Positions 11,179-22,864 are shown, counted from the stretch's first letter. The stretch: 64,000 nucleotides of DNA from an uncultured Pelagibacteraceae bacterium (GCA_902562875.1 CACEVB010000001.1:1-64000), one strand, 5' to 3'. The notes: generated by a model not told the origin, from the sequence alone. Numbers and translations are program-made.

Positions 11179-12579
11179 ATGTCAGAAAAATTTGATGTAA
11201 CAGTAATCGGTGGTGGGCCTGCTGGCTACGTATGTGCAATAAGAGCCTCACAGCTTGGATTAAAAACAGCCTGCATTGAGTCTAGAAATACTTTAGGTGG
11301 AACTTGTTTAAATATAGGATGCATACCATCAAAAAGTTTATTAAGTTTATCAGAATCTTTCCATAAGGCTCAAAATTTTTCAAAAATTGGAATCGAAACA
11401 GGCGAAATTAAGTTGAATCTTCCAAAAATGATGAAAAATAAAGATAAAGCAGTTACCGTTTTAACAAAAGGAGTAGAATTTTTACTTAAAAAAAATAAAG
11501 TAGATTATATAAAAGGCAAAGGAAGTTTACTAGGAGATAATAAAGTATCAATTAGTAGCAAAGATAATCAAACAAAAATTATTGAGAGTAAAAATATTAT
11601 TATTAGCACTGGTTCTGAAGCTTTAGGATTACCGGGAGTGGAGTTTGATGAGTCAAAAATTTTATCTTCAACAGGTGCACTGAGCATGTCTAAAGTGCCA
11701 AAAAAAATGTTGATAATAGGAGCTGGTTATATCGGACTTGAGATGGGATCAGTTTGGTCTAGACTTGGATCAGAAGTGCATGTAATTGAATACCTTGATC
11801 ATATAACACCAGGGCTAGATAAAGAAATATCAAATGAATTTATGAAAATATTAAAAAAGCAGAAAATAAATTTTCATTTAAATACTGAGGTTAAAAAAGT
11901 TTCCAAAACTGAAAATGGTGTAACTATTGAGACAAAGGATACTCAAAATAATAAGAATATATTCAGTGGTGATGTGGTGTTAGTTTCAGTTGGTAGAAAA
12001 CCTTACACAGAGAATCTAAATTTAGAAAAAGTTGGAATTCTTTGTAATGAAAAAGGAAGAATACAAGTAAATAGTAAATTTCAAACAAATGTAAATAATA
12101 TTTACGCTATAGGAGATGTTATAAATGGTCCTATGTTAGCTCATAAAGCTGAAGAGGAAGGAATTGCAGTTGCGGAATTGATTGCAGGTCAAGCAGGACA
12201 CGTAAATTACGATTTGGTACCAGGAGTAATTTATACTTCACCAGAAGTAGCGTATGTTGGAAAAAATGAGGAGGAATTAAAAAAAAATAGTATTAATTAT
12301 AAAGTGGGAAAATTTCCTTTCATGGCTAATTCAAGAGCAAAAGCCATAGATCAACCAGAAGGATTTGTAAAAATTTTAGCAGATCATAATACAGATAAGG
12401 TTTTAGGCGTCCATATTATAGGACCACATGCTGGAGAAATGATAGCTGAAATGTCAGTAGCTATGGAATTTGGCGCAAGCTCAGAGGATATTGCAAGAAC
12501 TTGCCATGCACATCCAACTTTTTCAGAAGCTATAAAAGAGGCAGCATTATCAGTAGATAAAAGACAGATTCACTCTTAA
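11179..12579 (+). CDS. lpdA: Dihydrolipoyl dehydrogenase (E3)
   Basis: FAD/NAD oxidoreductase that reoxidises the lipoyl groups of E2. The FAD motif GGGPAGYVCAIRA, the redox disulfide GGTCLNIGCIPSKSLL, the NAD motif GAGYIGLEMGSVWSRLG, the ALGDV-like AIGDVINGPMLAHKAEEEG and the dimer-interface His/Glu pair in HAHPTFSEAI are all present. Length is 466 aa. All eight of its arginines are encoded by AGA, which is a useful contrast with the CGN-rich genes that follow. It closes the TCA block. Fifty-seven AT-rich bases separate it from the next gene and show no clear terminator. Confidence 0.97.
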   Translation: MSEKFDVTVIGGGPAGYVCAIRASQLGLKTACIESRNTLGGTCLNIGCIPSKSLLSLSESFHKAQNFSKIGIETGEIKLNLPKMMKNKDKAVTVLTKGVEFLLKKNKVDYIKGKGSLLGDNKVSISSKDNQTKIIESKNIIISTGSEALGLPGVEFDESKILSSTGALSMSKVPKKMLIIGAGYIGLEMGSVWSRLGSEVHVIEYLDHITPGLDKEISNEFMKILKKQKINFHLNTEVKKVSKTENGVTIETKDTQNNKNIFSGDVVLVSVGRKPYTENLNLEKVGILCNEKGRIQVNSKFQTNVNNIYAIGDVINGPMLAHKAEEEGIAVAELIAGQAGHVNYDLVPGVIYTSPEVAYVGKNEEELKKNSINYKVGKFPFMANSRAKAIDQPEGFVKILADHNTDKVLGVHIIGPHAGEMIAEMSVAMEFGASSEDIARTCHAHPTFSEAIKEAALSVDKRQIHS

Positions 12580-12636
12580 TTCCTATGTCAAAACGCGCTC
12601 TTACTAATATAAAATAAAACTATAACAGTAATTTAA

Positions 12637-13632
12637 ATGATAAAGTCTAACAATAATTTAAATTCTAAAATATTTGATGCTAGCGATATCAGCAAACCAT
12701 GGGATAAGGACAATCAGGCATGGTGGGATTGGTATGTAAGTCTTGCGGACAATAATGACAAAGAAAATAAAATCATTAATGCTGCTCCTTTACCAAATAT
12801 AGCAATACCCAGCGATGATGAGGTTCTTTTAGAGTTAAACCAACCCTATGATTTAACTAATGATCAAATTAAATTTTTTAAGAAAAATGGTTTCATAAAA
12901 CTTAAAAAAGTTTTCTCACCTGGAGCAGTGATTAAACTTAGAGCTAAGTTAATTAATTTATTAAAAAATCAGTTCCAGGTTGATCCAGATAAAGAGGGAA
13001 ATGATCGTTTCCTCAGTCTTGAGATGATATGGCCTAATAATTCCTTTCTTCGTGCTTATGTATTATCACCGCGTCTCGCACAAATTTCTGCAGATCTTCT
13101 TGAAGTACCAGCTGTTAGGCTCTACCACGACAATGTACTTGCAAAACAATCTGGATGTGGTCGTACCCCGTGGCACTTCGACGATCATCATTTTCCGCTA
13201 GACACTAACGATGTAGTGACCGCTTGGGTACCAGCACAGCCAACTCCTATAGAAATGGGACCGCTCTCATTTGCATATCCATTAGATGTACACAAATTAG
13301 TTAACTCTGTTTCGTTTGAAAAAACCGGAACGGGATATGACCGAGGGATATCTAATATTTTTTCAAAAAATAATGTTAGTGTTAATGAAACTCCATTTGA
13401 ATTAGGCGAAGTTAGTTTTCATCACAATTTAAGTTTTCATACAGCTTCACGTAACCGTACTAATCGTAGCCGAGTAGTTTTAGCCAATACTTATTATCGA
13501 GATGGAGCGAGAGTAGTCGATGCACCTACAATGGTCTCAGGCGACTGGCAGAAATTTATGCCAAATGTTAATCCAGGAGACATAGCCGCTAGTCCACTTA
13601 ATCCAATTTGTTGGCCAGTTAAAGACAAATAA
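12637..13632 (+). CDS. PhyH-family Fe(II)/2-oxoglutarate dioxygenase
   Basis: A phytanoyl-CoA dioxygenase-family oxygenase, 331 aa. The entry to the fold is the family-typical LTNDQIKFFKKNGFIKLKKVF. The iron ligands appear as His180-x-Asp182 in TPWHFDDHHF and a distal His268 in LSFHTASRNRTNRSRV, with the arginines after it well placed to bind 2-oxoglutarate. Family members hydroxylate small molecules; the substrate here is unknown. Of 13 arginines, 10 use CGN codons, whereas lpdA uses AGA only, which hints at transfer. Its stop overlaps the next ATG by one base, so it is coupled to the methyltransferase and, through it, to the EgtD gene. Confidence 0.85.
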   Translation: MIKSNNNLNSKIFDASDISKPWDKDNQAWWDWYVSLADNNDKENKIINAAPLPNIAIPSDDEVLLELNQPYDLTNDQIKFFKKNGFIKLKKVFSPGAVIKLRAKLINLLKNQFQVDPDKEGNDRFLSLEMIWPNNSFLRAYVLSPRLAQISADLLEVPAVRLYHDNVLAKQSGCGRTPWHFDDHHFPLDTNDVVTAWVPAQPTPIEMGPLSFAYPLDVHKLVNSVSFEKTGTGYDRGISNIFSKNNVSVNETPFELGEVSFHHNLSFHTASRNRTNRSRVVLANTYYRDGARVVDAPTMVSGDWQKFMPNVNPGDIAASPLNPICWPVKDK

Positions 13633-14552
13633 TGAAAGAGATAAATAATCAAAAAGGATTAAATTCAATTTGGACTGAAAGTCTTACTAGCAATCTATAT
13701 CCTGATGGTAATGCTTTAGTTGATCATTTAAGAACTGTCCATAAAAAACATGCTGGATTTACAGAAGCATGCGCAAGTTCTTGTCGTGATGAAACTGGAC
13801 GCAATAGTTATGAATGGCTGGCAGAACTTGTACCTGATAATGAGGATTTATGTGTATTAGATCTTGCTTGTGGATCAGGACCATTATTAAAAATCTTATT
13901 TGATCGCAATAAAAAATTAAATTTAAAAGGTGTAGATATGTGTCCTGAGGAATTAGAATTGGCTAAGTCTCGACTTGTAAACAGTGGCGCTAACCTTTTT
14001 CAGTCAAAAGCGCAAAATTTGACTGTAATTAATGATAACTCTATTGACATGGTTTTTTGCCATTGGGCTTTGACATTAATGGATCCTATAACTCCTGTCT
14101 TAGAAGAAGTGAGACGCGTTTTAACTTCAAAAGGTAGGTTCGTAGCATTAGTTGATGGACCAATGAATACAGCACCTAACTACACAGAGGTACATGATTT
14201 AATTTATAGTTATGTGCAAGAAGAAATACCTAGCTATGGAAAGATTGATTTAGGTGATCCAAGGGTGCGAGGATCTGAAAGCCTTAGCAAACTTGTACGT
14301 AAAGTTTTTCCAAAATCAAATGTAATTATTGAAACAAATGTTGTATCTATGGAGGGGCCAGCTACTCAAGTAGCTGAAATTGCCGCGGGGTTTTTTTATG
14401 CTTCATTTGTCTTGAAACCAGAGAAAAGAAAATTAATGATTAGAAGTTTATCTAACTTACTCACAATATTCAAAAAAAATACTGAAGCTAAAAGACAAGG
14501 ACGATTTTCAATGCCAATTAGTCGTCTTTTAGTTGTACCTGATATAAAATGA
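13632..14552 (+). CDS. Class I SAM-dependent methyltransferase (type 11)
   Basis: 306 aa. The SAM-binding motif I is VLDLACGSGPLL, followed by the acidic end of strand 2 (LKGVDMCPEELELAKSRL), the motif-II-like SIDMVFCHWALTLMDP and LEEVRRVLTSKGRFVAL. These are standard for small-molecule methyltransferases of the Methyltransf_11 group; the C-terminal 130 residues, which usually bind the acceptor, I do not recognise. Of 16 arginines, 9 are CGN. The start overlaps the dioxygenase stop by one base and the end overlaps egtD by 4 bases (ATGA), so all three genes are one operon. Substrate unknown; it presumably acts on the same metabolite as its neighbours. Confidence 0.8.
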   Translation: MKEINNQKGLNSIWTESLTSNLYPDGNALVDHLRTVHKKHAGFTEACASSCRDETGRNSYEWLAELVPDNEDLCVLDLACGSGPLLKILFDRNKKLNLKGVDMCPEELELAKSRLVNSGANLFQSKAQNLTVINDNSIDMVFCHWALTLMDPITPVLEEVRRVLTSKGRFVALVDGPMNTAPNYTEVHDLIYSYVQEEIPSYGKIDLGDPRVRGSESLSKLVRKVFPKSNVIIETNVVSMEGPATQVAEIAAGFFYASFVLKPEKRKLMIRSLSNLLTIFKKNTEAKRQGRFSMPISRLLVVPDIK

Positions 14553-15469
14553 AATCATTTTTACAAGAAGTAAGTATCGGTTTAAGTAAGAAAAATAAAA
14601 AGCTTAGTTCAAAATGGTTTTACGACTTTCATGGATCAATGCTTTTTGAACAAATTACTAAGCTGAAAGAATATTACCCAACACGAACTGAAAGAAAAAT
14701 TTTAAAAAATAATAAAATTGAAATTGCTAAAAAGATAGGCAAAAGTGCAGTTTTAATTGAGCCAGGTGCTGGAGACATAAAAAAAATTGGTATTTTTCTG
14801 AGCACCTTAGATAAGCCGAAAAAATATATACCCCTAGATATTTCTAAAGATTATATAACTAAAATATCTAAAGGCTTTAAAAAGAAATTTCCTAAAGTAA
14901 CTATTATTCCTAAAGGATATGATTTTTCTAGAGATAATAAACTACCTTTTAAAATTAATTCATCAGAAAATATAACTATTTTTTTCCCTGGATCAACTAT
15001 CGGTAATTTTGAAAAAAAAGATGCTATTAAATTCTTAAGAATGCTTAAATCAAAATTCAAAGCAAAAAAAATTATTATTGGTGCTGACTTAGTTAAAGAT
15101 ATTCCAACTTTAATATCTGCTTATGATGACAAAAAAGGCATAACTGCAAAATTCAACAAAAATATTTTACAAAGAATTAATACTGAGTTGGGTGGAAATA
15201 TAAACTTAAATTCCTATGAGCATTTAGTAATTTATAATAAGTCAAAAAAAAGAATTGAGATGCGATTAAAGTCTACCAAAAATAATAATATTAAAATAAA
15301 TGGTTCAAAGTATTCAATTAAAAAAAACGAAGAGATTCACACTGAGAATTCTCATAAATATACTATTAACTCATTCAAAAAATTAGCCAATGAGGCAGGA
15401 TGGAATATTGGTAAAACCTGGGTTGATGACAAAAAACTCTTTAGTGTTCATTTTCTAGACCTGGCTTAA
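14549..15469 (+). CDS. egtD: EgtD-type L-histidine N-alpha-trimethyltransferase
   Basis: Member of the histidine-specific SAM methyltransferase family, 306 aa (M. smegmatis EgtD is about 320). The family core is clear: WFYDFHGSMLFEQIT, EYYPTRTE, FFPGSTIGNF, GADLVKD, AYDDKKGITAKFNKN and IHTENSHKY. Compared from memory with M. smegmatis EgtD, the histidine-binding residues Tyr39, Tyr56, Asn166, Tyr206, Glu282 and Ser284 match Tyr25, Tyr43, Asn153, Tyr192, Glu266 and Ser268 here, so trimethylation of histidine to hercynine is likely. No EgtB sulfoxide synthase or other ergothioneine gene lies in the window. Arginine codons are 5 AGA and 2 CGA, closer to the host than its two partners. Confidence 0.85.
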   Translation: MKSFLQEVSIGLSKKNKKLSSKWFYDFHGSMLFEQITKLKEYYPTRTERKILKNNKIEIAKKIGKSAVLIEPGAGDIKKIGIFLSTLDKPKKYIPLDISKDYITKISKGFKKKFPKVTIIPKGYDFSRDNKLPFKINSSENITIFFPGSTIGNFEKKDAIKFLRMLKSKFKAKKIIIGADLVKDIPTLISAYDDKKGITAKFNKNILQRINTELGGNINLNSYEHLVIYNKSKKRIEMRLKSTKNNNIKINGSKYSIKKNEEIHTENSHKYTINSFKKLANEAGWNIGKTWVDDKKLFSVHFLDLA

Positions 15470-15551
15470 TAGCGCAACTTATTCTCTTACTTTTTTAAAA
15501 ATTTGTATGTTAAAAAGTCAAATACACTCGTAATATATAAGAAATCTAATT

Positions 15552-17507
15552 ATGAAATATCCTGTCCTTTTACCAAATATTTTTGGATACCCTTTTACGT
15601 ATAGTAGTAAAAAAAAACTTGATATTGGTCAGTATGTAAAAGTTCCATTTGGTAAAGCTCAAATGACAGGATTAATTTGGCATAAATTTCAAGATGATAC
15701 AAAAAAAAAATTTCAAATTAAAAATATATTAGAGGAAATCAATACACCTAAACTTAATGTAAAAACATTGAAGTTTTTAGAATGGTTTTCTGAATATAAT
15801 ATGGTTCCACTTGGAATGTCTCTAAAATTACATTTACTAAGTAATGAAGCGGTAGGAAAATTTGACAAAAAATTTTATGAACATTTTTCAAGCAACAAAA
15901 TTCCAAAAGACTTTAGGTTTACTCAAGAACAAAAAGAATCTATAAAAAAAATGGAAAACAAAACAGCTGGTTTTAGAGTTCATTTGCTTCAAGGAACTAC
16001 TGGTTCAGGAAAGACTTTAGTTTATTTTAATTCAGTTATGGAAAAAGTTAAAAAGGGTTTACAAGCATTGATTTTGCTTCCAGAAATTGGTCTTACTTTT
16101 GAATTTGAAAAAAAATTCGAAGAATTTTTTGGATTTAATCCAGCTATCTGGCACTCGGGAATTTCAAAAAAGAATAAAAAAATTATATGGAGTGGATTAG
16201 CAACTGGAAAAATAAAAGTTGTAATAGGTGCCCGTTCATCATTATTTTTGCCATTTAAAAATCTAGGAGAAATTATTGTAGATGAGGAACATGATCAATC
16301 TTTCAAACAAGATGAGGGGGTAATATATAATGCTAGAGATATGGCAATAGCTAGAGCAAAATTTGAAAATATTCCAATCAATTTAATTAGTGCCGTTCCT
16401 TCCATAGAAACATATCAAAATATCAAAATTAACAAATACTCTTATTCAAGATTATTAAAAAGACACAAAAATGCAAGTTTGCCAAATCATGAAATTATTA
16501 ATCTTAGAGAGCACAAACCACCAAAAAAAAATTTTATTAGTCCTTTAACAAAAGAAAAAGTATTAAATCATCTTAAAAAAGGAGATCAGGTTTTATTTTT
16601 TATAAATAGAAGAGGATATTCACCGCATGTTATGTGTAAGAATTGTCTAAAAGTTTTTTCATGTTTAAATTGCTCTATAAATTTAGTCTACCATAAAAAA
16701 AAAAATAAACTATTTTGTCATTATTGCGGTTTTACATCTAGTGTTAATAGAAATTGTTCAAGAGATAAAAAATGTGAATTAATTTTTAGTGGCCCTGGAG
16801 TTGAAAAAATCAAAGAAGAAGTAAATAATCTGTTTCCAAATTATAAAACACAAATATTTTCGAGTGACACTATGAGTAAAAAATCTTCAAGTCAGTTACT
16901 AGAAAAAATTATAAATAACGAAATTAATATATTAGTTGGTACTCAACTTATTTCAAAAGGTTTCCATTTCCCAAGTTTAAATTGCATTGTGGTTTTAGAT
17001 ATTGATTTATCCTCCTCAGGACATGATTTAAGAGCTTCAGAAAAAAATCTCCAATTATATCATCAATTATCTGGTAGAGCGGGTAGAGAAGGAAAGCCAG
17101 CAACTGTATATTTTCAAACCTACGATTTAAACTCTAAAACCATAAATACCATAACAAATGAGGATCCATTTATTTTTCTAGAAAACGAAATTAAAATTAG
17201 AAAAAAATTTAATCTTCCTCCATTCGAAAGATTTATTAGCTTAATACTAACGTCTCATGATTCAAAAAAATTATATTTGCAGTCAGTAGATATTAAAAAC
17301 TTTTTAGTAAAAAATATTAAAATTAGAGTTTTAGGACCTGTGGAGGCACCAATATTTAGAATAAAAAAAAATTACAGGTATAGAATTCTATTAAGATCTC
17401 CAAAATCAATAAATTTACAAAAAAAATTGTCAAAACTACTTGAAAATTTTCAGATTCAACCTGGAGTAAAATTAACTGTTGATGTTGATCCAATTACCTT
17501 CAATTAA
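15552..17507 (+). CDS. priA: Primosomal protein N' (replication restart helicase PriA)
   Basis: Superfamily 2 DNA helicase that reloads the replisome at stalled forks. The N-terminal DNA-binding domain is followed by Walker A QGTTGSGKTLVYF, the DEEH box in VDEEHDQSFKQ, and helicase motifs in NILVGTQLISKGFHFP and YHQLSGRAGREG. The zinc-binding cysteine cluster CKNCLKVFSCLNC...CHYCGF lies between the helicase lobes. At 651 aa it is somewhat shorter than E. coli PriA (732). The 82-base gap before it contains an imperfect CTTTTTTAA/TTAAAAAG inverted repeat, but no clear promoter. Confidence 0.93.
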   Translation: MKYPVLLPNIFGYPFTYSSKKKLDIGQYVKVPFGKAQMTGLIWHKFQDDTKKKFQIKNILEEINTPKLNVKTLKFLEWFSEYNMVPLGMSLKLHLLSNEAVGKFDKKFYEHFSSNKIPKDFRFTQEQKESIKKMENKTAGFRVHLLQGTTGSGKTLVYFNSVMEKVKKGLQALILLPEIGLTFEFEKKFEEFFGFNPAIWHSGISKKNKKIIWSGLATGKIKVVIGARSSLFLPFKNLGEIIVDEEHDQSFKQDEGVIYNARDMAIARAKFENIPINLISAVPSIETYQNIKINKYSYSRLLKRHKNASLPNHEIINLREHKPPKKNFISPLTKEKVLNHLKKGDQVLFFINRRGYSPHVMCKNCLKVFSCLNCSINLVYHKKKNKLFCHYCGFTSSVNRNCSRDKKCELIFSGPGVEKIKEEVNNLFPNYKTQIFSSDTMSKKSSSQLLEKIINNEINILVGTQLISKGFHFPSLNCIVVLDIDLSSSGHDLRASEKNLQLYHQLSGRAGREGKPATVYFQTYDLNSKTINTITNEDPFIFLENEIKIRKKFNLPPFERFISLILTSHDSKKLYLQSVDIKNFLVKNIKIRVLGPVEAPIFRIKKNYRYRILLRSPKSINLQKKLSKLLENFQIQPGVKLTVDVDPITFN

Positions 17508-17542
17508 TACATGTTTAAATTGAATTTAGACAAATCTGTCGC

Positions 17543-17570
17543 TTGAAGCCTTAAAATTCTTATGTTAATT
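17543..17570 (+). promoter_or_regulatory. Possible atp operon promoter
   Basis: In the 96-base gap between priA and atpH, TTGAAG at 17543-17548 and TTAATT at 17565-17570 are spaced 16 bases. This is a weak match to the sigma70 consensus; it is listed because the gap is the only place upstream of atpH where an operon promoter could sit outside priA. Confidence 0.25.
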
Positions 17571-17590
17571 AATTTTAATTTTTATCTAAT

Positions 17591-17595
17591 AAGGA
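17591..17595 (+). promoter_or_regulatory. Ribosome binding site deciding the atpH TTG start
   Basis: AAGGA lies 8 bases before a TTG codon at 17604. It supports initiation at this TTG, since no ATG lies near the N-terminus of the delta-subunit homology. Confidence 0.6.
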
Positions 17596-17603
17596 ATATT
17601 TAG

Positions 17604-18158
17604 TTGGCCCAAAATTCATTCTCATTAACTGTTAATAATAGCTATTCTCAAGCATTATTCGAACTTGTTGAGGAGGAAAAATCAATTGATAATGTTGAGA
17701 AAGAAGTCACGTCAATTTTAAAATTAATTACTGAAAGTCCAGAATTTCTAAGTTTGATTAAAGATCCCAGAAATACTCAGTTAGAGCAAACAAACGCAAT
17801 AACAGCTATTTGTGAAAGTTATAAACTAAATAGTACTTTAATTAAGTTTCTAAAGTTTTTAATTTCAAAAAGACGATTATTTTTTCTAGAAAAAATTTTG
17901 AAAGATTTTTTAGCAATTTGCTCCTCAAAAAGAGGTGAAATTAAAGTAAAATTAACTGCAGCAAAAAAATTGTCAACTTCTGAATTAGACAAAATTAAAA
18001 ATAGTTTAAAAGAAAATTTTGGTTCTAACCTTAATTTAAATTTTAAATATGATCCTAGTTTACTTGGTGGTCTCGTAGTACAAGTCGGAAGTGTCATGAT
18101 TGATACTTCCATTAAAAATAAATTACAACAAATTGAACACAAAATGATTGAGGCATAG
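17604..18158 (+). CDS. atpH: F1F0 ATP synthase subunit delta
   Basis: Peripheral-stalk subunit that links the F1 head to the F0 b-subunits. It is 184 aa and starts with TTG behind an AAGGA site. The N-terminal helical domain (SYSQALFELVEEE) and the C-terminal VQVGSVMIDTSIKNKLQQIE are typical of the OSCP/delta family. It is the first gene of an F1-only operon (atpHAGDC), the usual alphaproteobacterial arrangement in which the F0 genes are elsewhere. The stop abuts the atpA ATG. Confidence 0.95.
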   Translation: MAQNSFSLTVNNSYSQALFELVEEEKSIDNVEKEVTSILKLITESPEFLSLIKDPRNTQLEQTNAITAICESYKLNSTLIKFLKFLISKRRLFFLEKILKDFLAICSSKRGEIKVKLTAAKKLSTSELDKIKNSLKENFGSNLNLNFKYDPSLLGGLVVQVGSVMIDTSIKNKLQQIEHKMIEA

Positions 18159-19691
18159 ATGGATATTAATCCTTCAGAAGTAACAAAAATATTAAAAGAA
18201 CAAATTAAAAAATTAGGAGATAAAGCCGAAGTTTCGGAAGTTGGACAGGTTCTTTCTGTAGGTGACGGAATTGCACGAATATATGGATTAGATAATGTTC
18301 AAGCTGGTGAAATGGTTGAATTTTCTGATAGCTCAAAAGGTATGGCTTTAAACTTAGAAAGCGATAATGTTGGAGTAGTAATATTCGGAGATGACAGAGC
18401 TATTAAAGAAGGAGACACTGTAAAAAGAACTGGAGCAATCGTTGATGTACCAGTTGGCAAAGAATTACTAGGTAGAGTTGTTGATGCACTAGGAAATCCA
18501 ATAGATGGAAATGGATCACTAGATAAATCTCTTAAAAGAAATAGAGTTGAGGTCAAAGCTCCAGGTATAATTCCAAGAAAATCTGTAAGTGAACCTATGC
18601 AGACAGGATTAAAAGCTATTGATAGTTTAATTCCAGTAGGTAGAGGACAACGAGAGCTTATTATTGGTGATAGACAGACAGGCAAAACTGCTGTTGCAAT
18701 AGACACTATTATCAACCAAAAAAAAGTAAACGAGTCAGATGATGAAAGTAAAAAACTTTATTGCATTTATGTAGCTGTGGGGCAAAAGAGATCTACAGTT
18801 GCACAAATTGTTAAAACTTTAGAAGATGCTGGCGCAATGGAATACACAACAATTGTATCAGCAACAGCTTCAGACTCCGCACCACTGCAGTTTTTAGCTC
18901 CATATACTGGATGTACAATGGGTGAATACTTTAGGGATAATGGTATGCATGCTTTAATAATTTATGATGATTTATCTAAACAAGCTGTTGCTTATAGACA
19001 AATGTCATTACTTTTGAGAAGGCCTCCAGGGAGAGAAGCATACCCTGGTGACGTTTTCTATTTACATAGTAGATTATTAGAAAGAGCAGCAAAATTAAAC
19101 GATGAGAATGGAGGAGGCTCTTTGACTGCTTTACCTATTATCGAAACTCAAGCTGGAGATGTATCAGCTTATATTCCTACAAATGTTATTTCAATTACTG
19201 ACGGACAAATTTTTTTAGGAACTGAAATATTCAATCAAGGAATAAGACCCGCCATTAACGTAGGATTATCTGTTTCTCGTGTAGGATCGGCTGCTCAAAC
19301 AAAAGCAATGAAAAAAGTTGCTGGTTCAATCAAGCTAGAATTGGCTCAATATCGAGAAATGGCAGCGTTTGCACAATTTGGATCTGATTTAGATGCATCA
19401 ACACAGCAATTATTAAATCGAGGTTCAAAACTTACTGAACTTTTAAAACAAAAACAATACTCTCCAATGACAGTAGAAGAACAAGTTATTTCAATTTTCT
19501 GTGGAGTAAAGGGATTTTTAGATGATGTTGATCTGAAGGATATTGCAGAATTTGAGAATAAAATAATAAACAAGTGTATGACTGAAAATTCTGAAATATT
19601 GGAATCTATTCGAAGTTCAGGTAAACTTGATGATGAAAATGAGAAAAAACTATCTGAATTAATAACTAGTTTAAAATCTAGTATGAAATAA
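18159..19691 (+). CDS. atpA: F1F0 ATP synthase subunit alpha
   Basis: Non-catalytic nucleotide-binding subunit of F1. The P-loop [13 protein letters not shown], the segment [44 protein letters not shown] and the signature [17 protein letters not shown] are all present over 510 aa, which is full length. It follows atpH without a gap and is 2 bases from atpG. Confidence 0.98.
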   Translation: MDINPSEVTKILKEQIKKLGDKAEVSEVGQVLSVGDGIARIYGLDNVQAGEMVEFSDSSKGMALNLESDNVGVVIFGDDRAIKEGDTVKRTGAIVDVPVGKELLGRVVDALGNPIDGNGSLDKSLKRNRVEVKAPGIIPRKSVSEPMQTGLKAIDSLIPVGRGQRELIIGDRQTGKTAVAIDTIINQKKVNESDDESKKLYCIYVAVGQKRSTVAQIVKTLEDAGAMEYTTIVSATASDSAPLQFLAPYTGCTMGEYFRDNGMHALIIYDDLSKQAVAYRQMSLLLRRPPGREAYPGDVFYLHSRLLERAAKLNDENGGGSLTALPIIETQAGDVSAYIPTNVISITDGQIFLGTEIFNQGIRPAINVGLSVSRVGSAAQTKAMKKVAGSIKLELAQYREMAAFAQFGSDLDASTQQLLNRGSKLTELLKQKQYSPMTVEEQVISIFCGVKGFLDDVDLKDIAEFENKIINKCMTENSEILESIRSSGKLDDENEKKLSELITSLKSSMK

Positions 19692-19693
19692 TT

Positions 19694-22001
<2,308 letters not shown>

Positions 22002-22002
<1 letters not shown>

Positions 22003-22394
22003 TGAGCGAAGAATTCAAAATAGAAATTATTAATCCAGAAAAATCTTTTTACGTCAACGAAAGCATAACTGAAGCAGTGGTGCCAGCTTTTGAGGGAGAA
22101 ATGGGAATTCTAAAGGACCACATTTCAATCATATCTTTTTTAAAACCGGGAATTATCAAAGTAATAACCAAAAGTGCAGAAGAAAAATTTTATGTTGAGG
22201 ATGGTATATTAGAATTTAAAGATAATACTTTATCAATATTGACTAGTGCGATAATGGATTTAAAAAATATTGATAAATCTATATTAAGTGAAAATCTAAA
22301 AAATGCTGAGAATGATTTAAAAAATACAGAAATCAATGATCAAAATAGGTTTTTGATTTCACAAAAAATAGAAGTATTAAAATCAATAAATTAA
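22002..22394 (+). CDS. atpC: F1F0 ATP synthase subunit epsilon
   Basis: Rotor subunit with the N-terminal beta-sandwich (FKIEIINPEKSFYVNESITEAVVPAFEGEMGILKDHISIISFLKPG) and a C-terminal helical hairpin, 130 aa. In alphaproteobacteria the inhibitory role of epsilon is shared with or replaced by the zeta subunit (DUF1476), whose gene is at 56655 in this window. It ends the atp operon; its last 4 bases overlap the end of rppH on the other strand, so no dedicated terminator fits between them. Confidence 0.93.
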
Positions 22395-22864
22395 ATAATT
22401 TTTGTAATCTCTTTTTGAATTTTTTTATAAACTTCCAACTTAAAATGAACTACTACATTTGTTAGGTCCTTAACATTTATCCACTTCCATTCTAAAAATT
22501 CAGGTTTTTTTGTATTTATATTTATTTCATCATCGTTACCATTAAATCTCATTACATACCATTTTTGGGTCTGTCCTTTGTATCTACCTTTCCAGATAAT
22601 TCCTAAAAGATAATCAGGTAGCTCATATGAAATATATCCTTCTATCTCTTTCAATAATGTCACATTTTCAATACTAGTTTCTTCTTTGAGTTCCCTTAGA
22701 GCTGCCTCAAAAAACTTTTCCCCCTTATCGACTCCGCCTTGAGGCATTTGCCAAAAATTTGTTGGATTATCAATTCTTTTAGCTACAAAAATTTTATTAT
22801 CTTTATTTAAAACTACTATTCCCACTCCACTTCTTAGAGGTAGTCTTTGAAACTCTATTTTCAT
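22391..22864 (-). CDS. rppH: RNA pyrophosphohydrolase (Nudix)
   Basis: Nudix hydrolase that removes pyrophosphate from mRNA 5' ends and so starts decay. N-terminal LPLRSGVGIVVLNKDNKIFVAKR and WQMPQGGVDKGE are RppH-specific. The Nudix box reads GGVDKGEKFFEAALRELKEETSI, with Ser in the position usually Gly near its end; the metal-binding RELKEE is intact. Length 157 aa. It is the last gene of the long minus-strand operon, with its ATG immediately after the ctpA stop. Confidence 0.9.
   Translation of the reverse strand: MKIEFQRLPLRSGVGIVVLNKDNKIFVAKRIDNPTNFWQMPQGGVDKGEKFFEAALRELKEETSIENVTLLKEIEGYISYELPDYLLGIIWKGRYKGQTQKWYVMRFNGNDDEININTKKPEFLEWKWINVKDLTNVVVHFKLEVYKKIQKEITKII

Noticed and set aside
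12580-12636. Possible promoter for the dioxygenase cassette (TATAAAA-like bases)
   Set aside because: No -35 element at a sensible spacing; every AT-rich gap here gives similar -10 matches.
15490-15520. Imperfect CTTTTTTAA/TTAAAAAG inverted repeat after egtD as a terminator
   Set aside because: The stem is A/T only with a bulge and a long loop, and no clean U tract follows.
18299-18715. 138-aa minus-strand ORF inside atpA
   Set aside because: It is fully covered by a certain gene, resembles no family and is a shadow of the atpA codon pattern.
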